A DNA stretch of 64,000 bases from Syngnathus acus (lineage: Eukaryota; Chordata; Actinopteri; Syngnathiformes; Syngnathidae), in the NCBI RefSeq assembly GCF_901709675.1, contig NC_051094.1:11154501-11218500 (forward strand). Reading direction: 5' to 3'. Positions 63,719 through 64,000 of this stretch are shown here, piece by piece; position 1 is the stretch's first letter; the number at the start of each line of letters is the position of its first letter. Position numbers and translations under genes: made by a program. Under the pieces are notes generated by a model, which ran no database searches, was not told where the DNA came from, and saw only the letters and a program-made list of their open reading frames with translations.

Positions 63719-64000
63719 CTGAAAATAAATGTAGGGTGATGGTTATTTAAAATAGAATGCTTGCGTGACCTTTCCGAATTCATAACAATGAACTAACTCT
63801 GTGAAGAAAACCCAATGATTTTCCATAGCATTTTCTTTGAAATTGATAAATGGAATGAAAGTACAATGTAGATATATTTGGGATGAAATCTCAAGGCATT
63901 TAGTATGAAAACAAAATGATTTGAAAACTGCTTGAACTGGTTTGCCAACAGAGGACAGATCCCGCTTGCAGAATATAAACAGGTCAAAGTGAGAGCAGTT
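63719..64000. other. vgll4: vgll4 intron, running off the window
   Basis: AT-rich sequence upstream of the vgll4 penultimate exon. No further exon is recognised. Confidence 0.6.

Noticed and set aside
1-64000. CRISPR arrays, phage or bacterial operons, restriction or defence systems
   Set aside because: The sequence is a vertebrate nuclear genome with spliced genes. Tandem repeats present are simple microsatellites.

Overview
The window is nuclear DNA from a vertebrate, almost certainly a percomorph-type teleost fish. It has multi-exon genes with GT-AG introns that are mostly 0.1-1 kb, AT-rich intergenic DNA, microsatellites, and fish-type repeats: a tRNA-derived SINE with a CCATCCATCC-type tail, a solo LTR, a miniature inverted-repeat element and a LINE relic. 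All gene models were built by hand from reading frames, splice sites and recalled vertebrate orthologues. No species can be named. Layout, left to right: (1) 1-2535 (+), the 3' part of a coiled-coil gene, probably ccdc157, cut by the window edge. (2) 5656-8947 (-), slc7a4, an amino-acid transporter-like membrane protein. (3) 12295-13920 (-), dgcr6. (4) 14657-25431 (+), rasal1, a calcium-responsive Ras GTPase-activating protein, divergent from dgcr6 across a 736-bp CpG-rich spacer. (5) 31420-51985 (-), dtx1 (Deltex-1 E3 ubiquitin ligase of Notch signalling), convergent with rasal1 and with a 12-kb first coding intron. (6) 54441-58600 (-), slc20a1, a sodium/phosphate cotransporter (PiT-1), with a probable upstream noncoding exon and TATA box near 59.5 kb. 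(7) 63214-63718 (-), the last two exons of a vgll4 gene, a TEAD cofactor, cut by the right edge. The genes do not form an operon or a single pathway. Their interest lies in synteny: ccdc157, slc7a4 and dgcr6 have human orthologues on 22q11-q12, while rasal1-dtx1 is the same neighbour pair found on human 12q24. Signalling genes (rasal1 on Ras, dtx1 on Notch, vgll4 on TEAD/YAP) sit beside two transporters. I found no evidence for an unknown multi-gene system. The more interesting observations are at the splicing and regulatory level: a possible 36-bp in-frame cassette exon in the RasGAP domain of rasal1, a possible alternative in-frame 5' exon of slc20a1, a microsatellite acting as polypyrimidine tract, tandem CAG acceptors in ccdc157, an exact NRF1-type motif in the dgcr6/rasal1 divergent promoter, and a Deltex linker without the proline runs of mammals.
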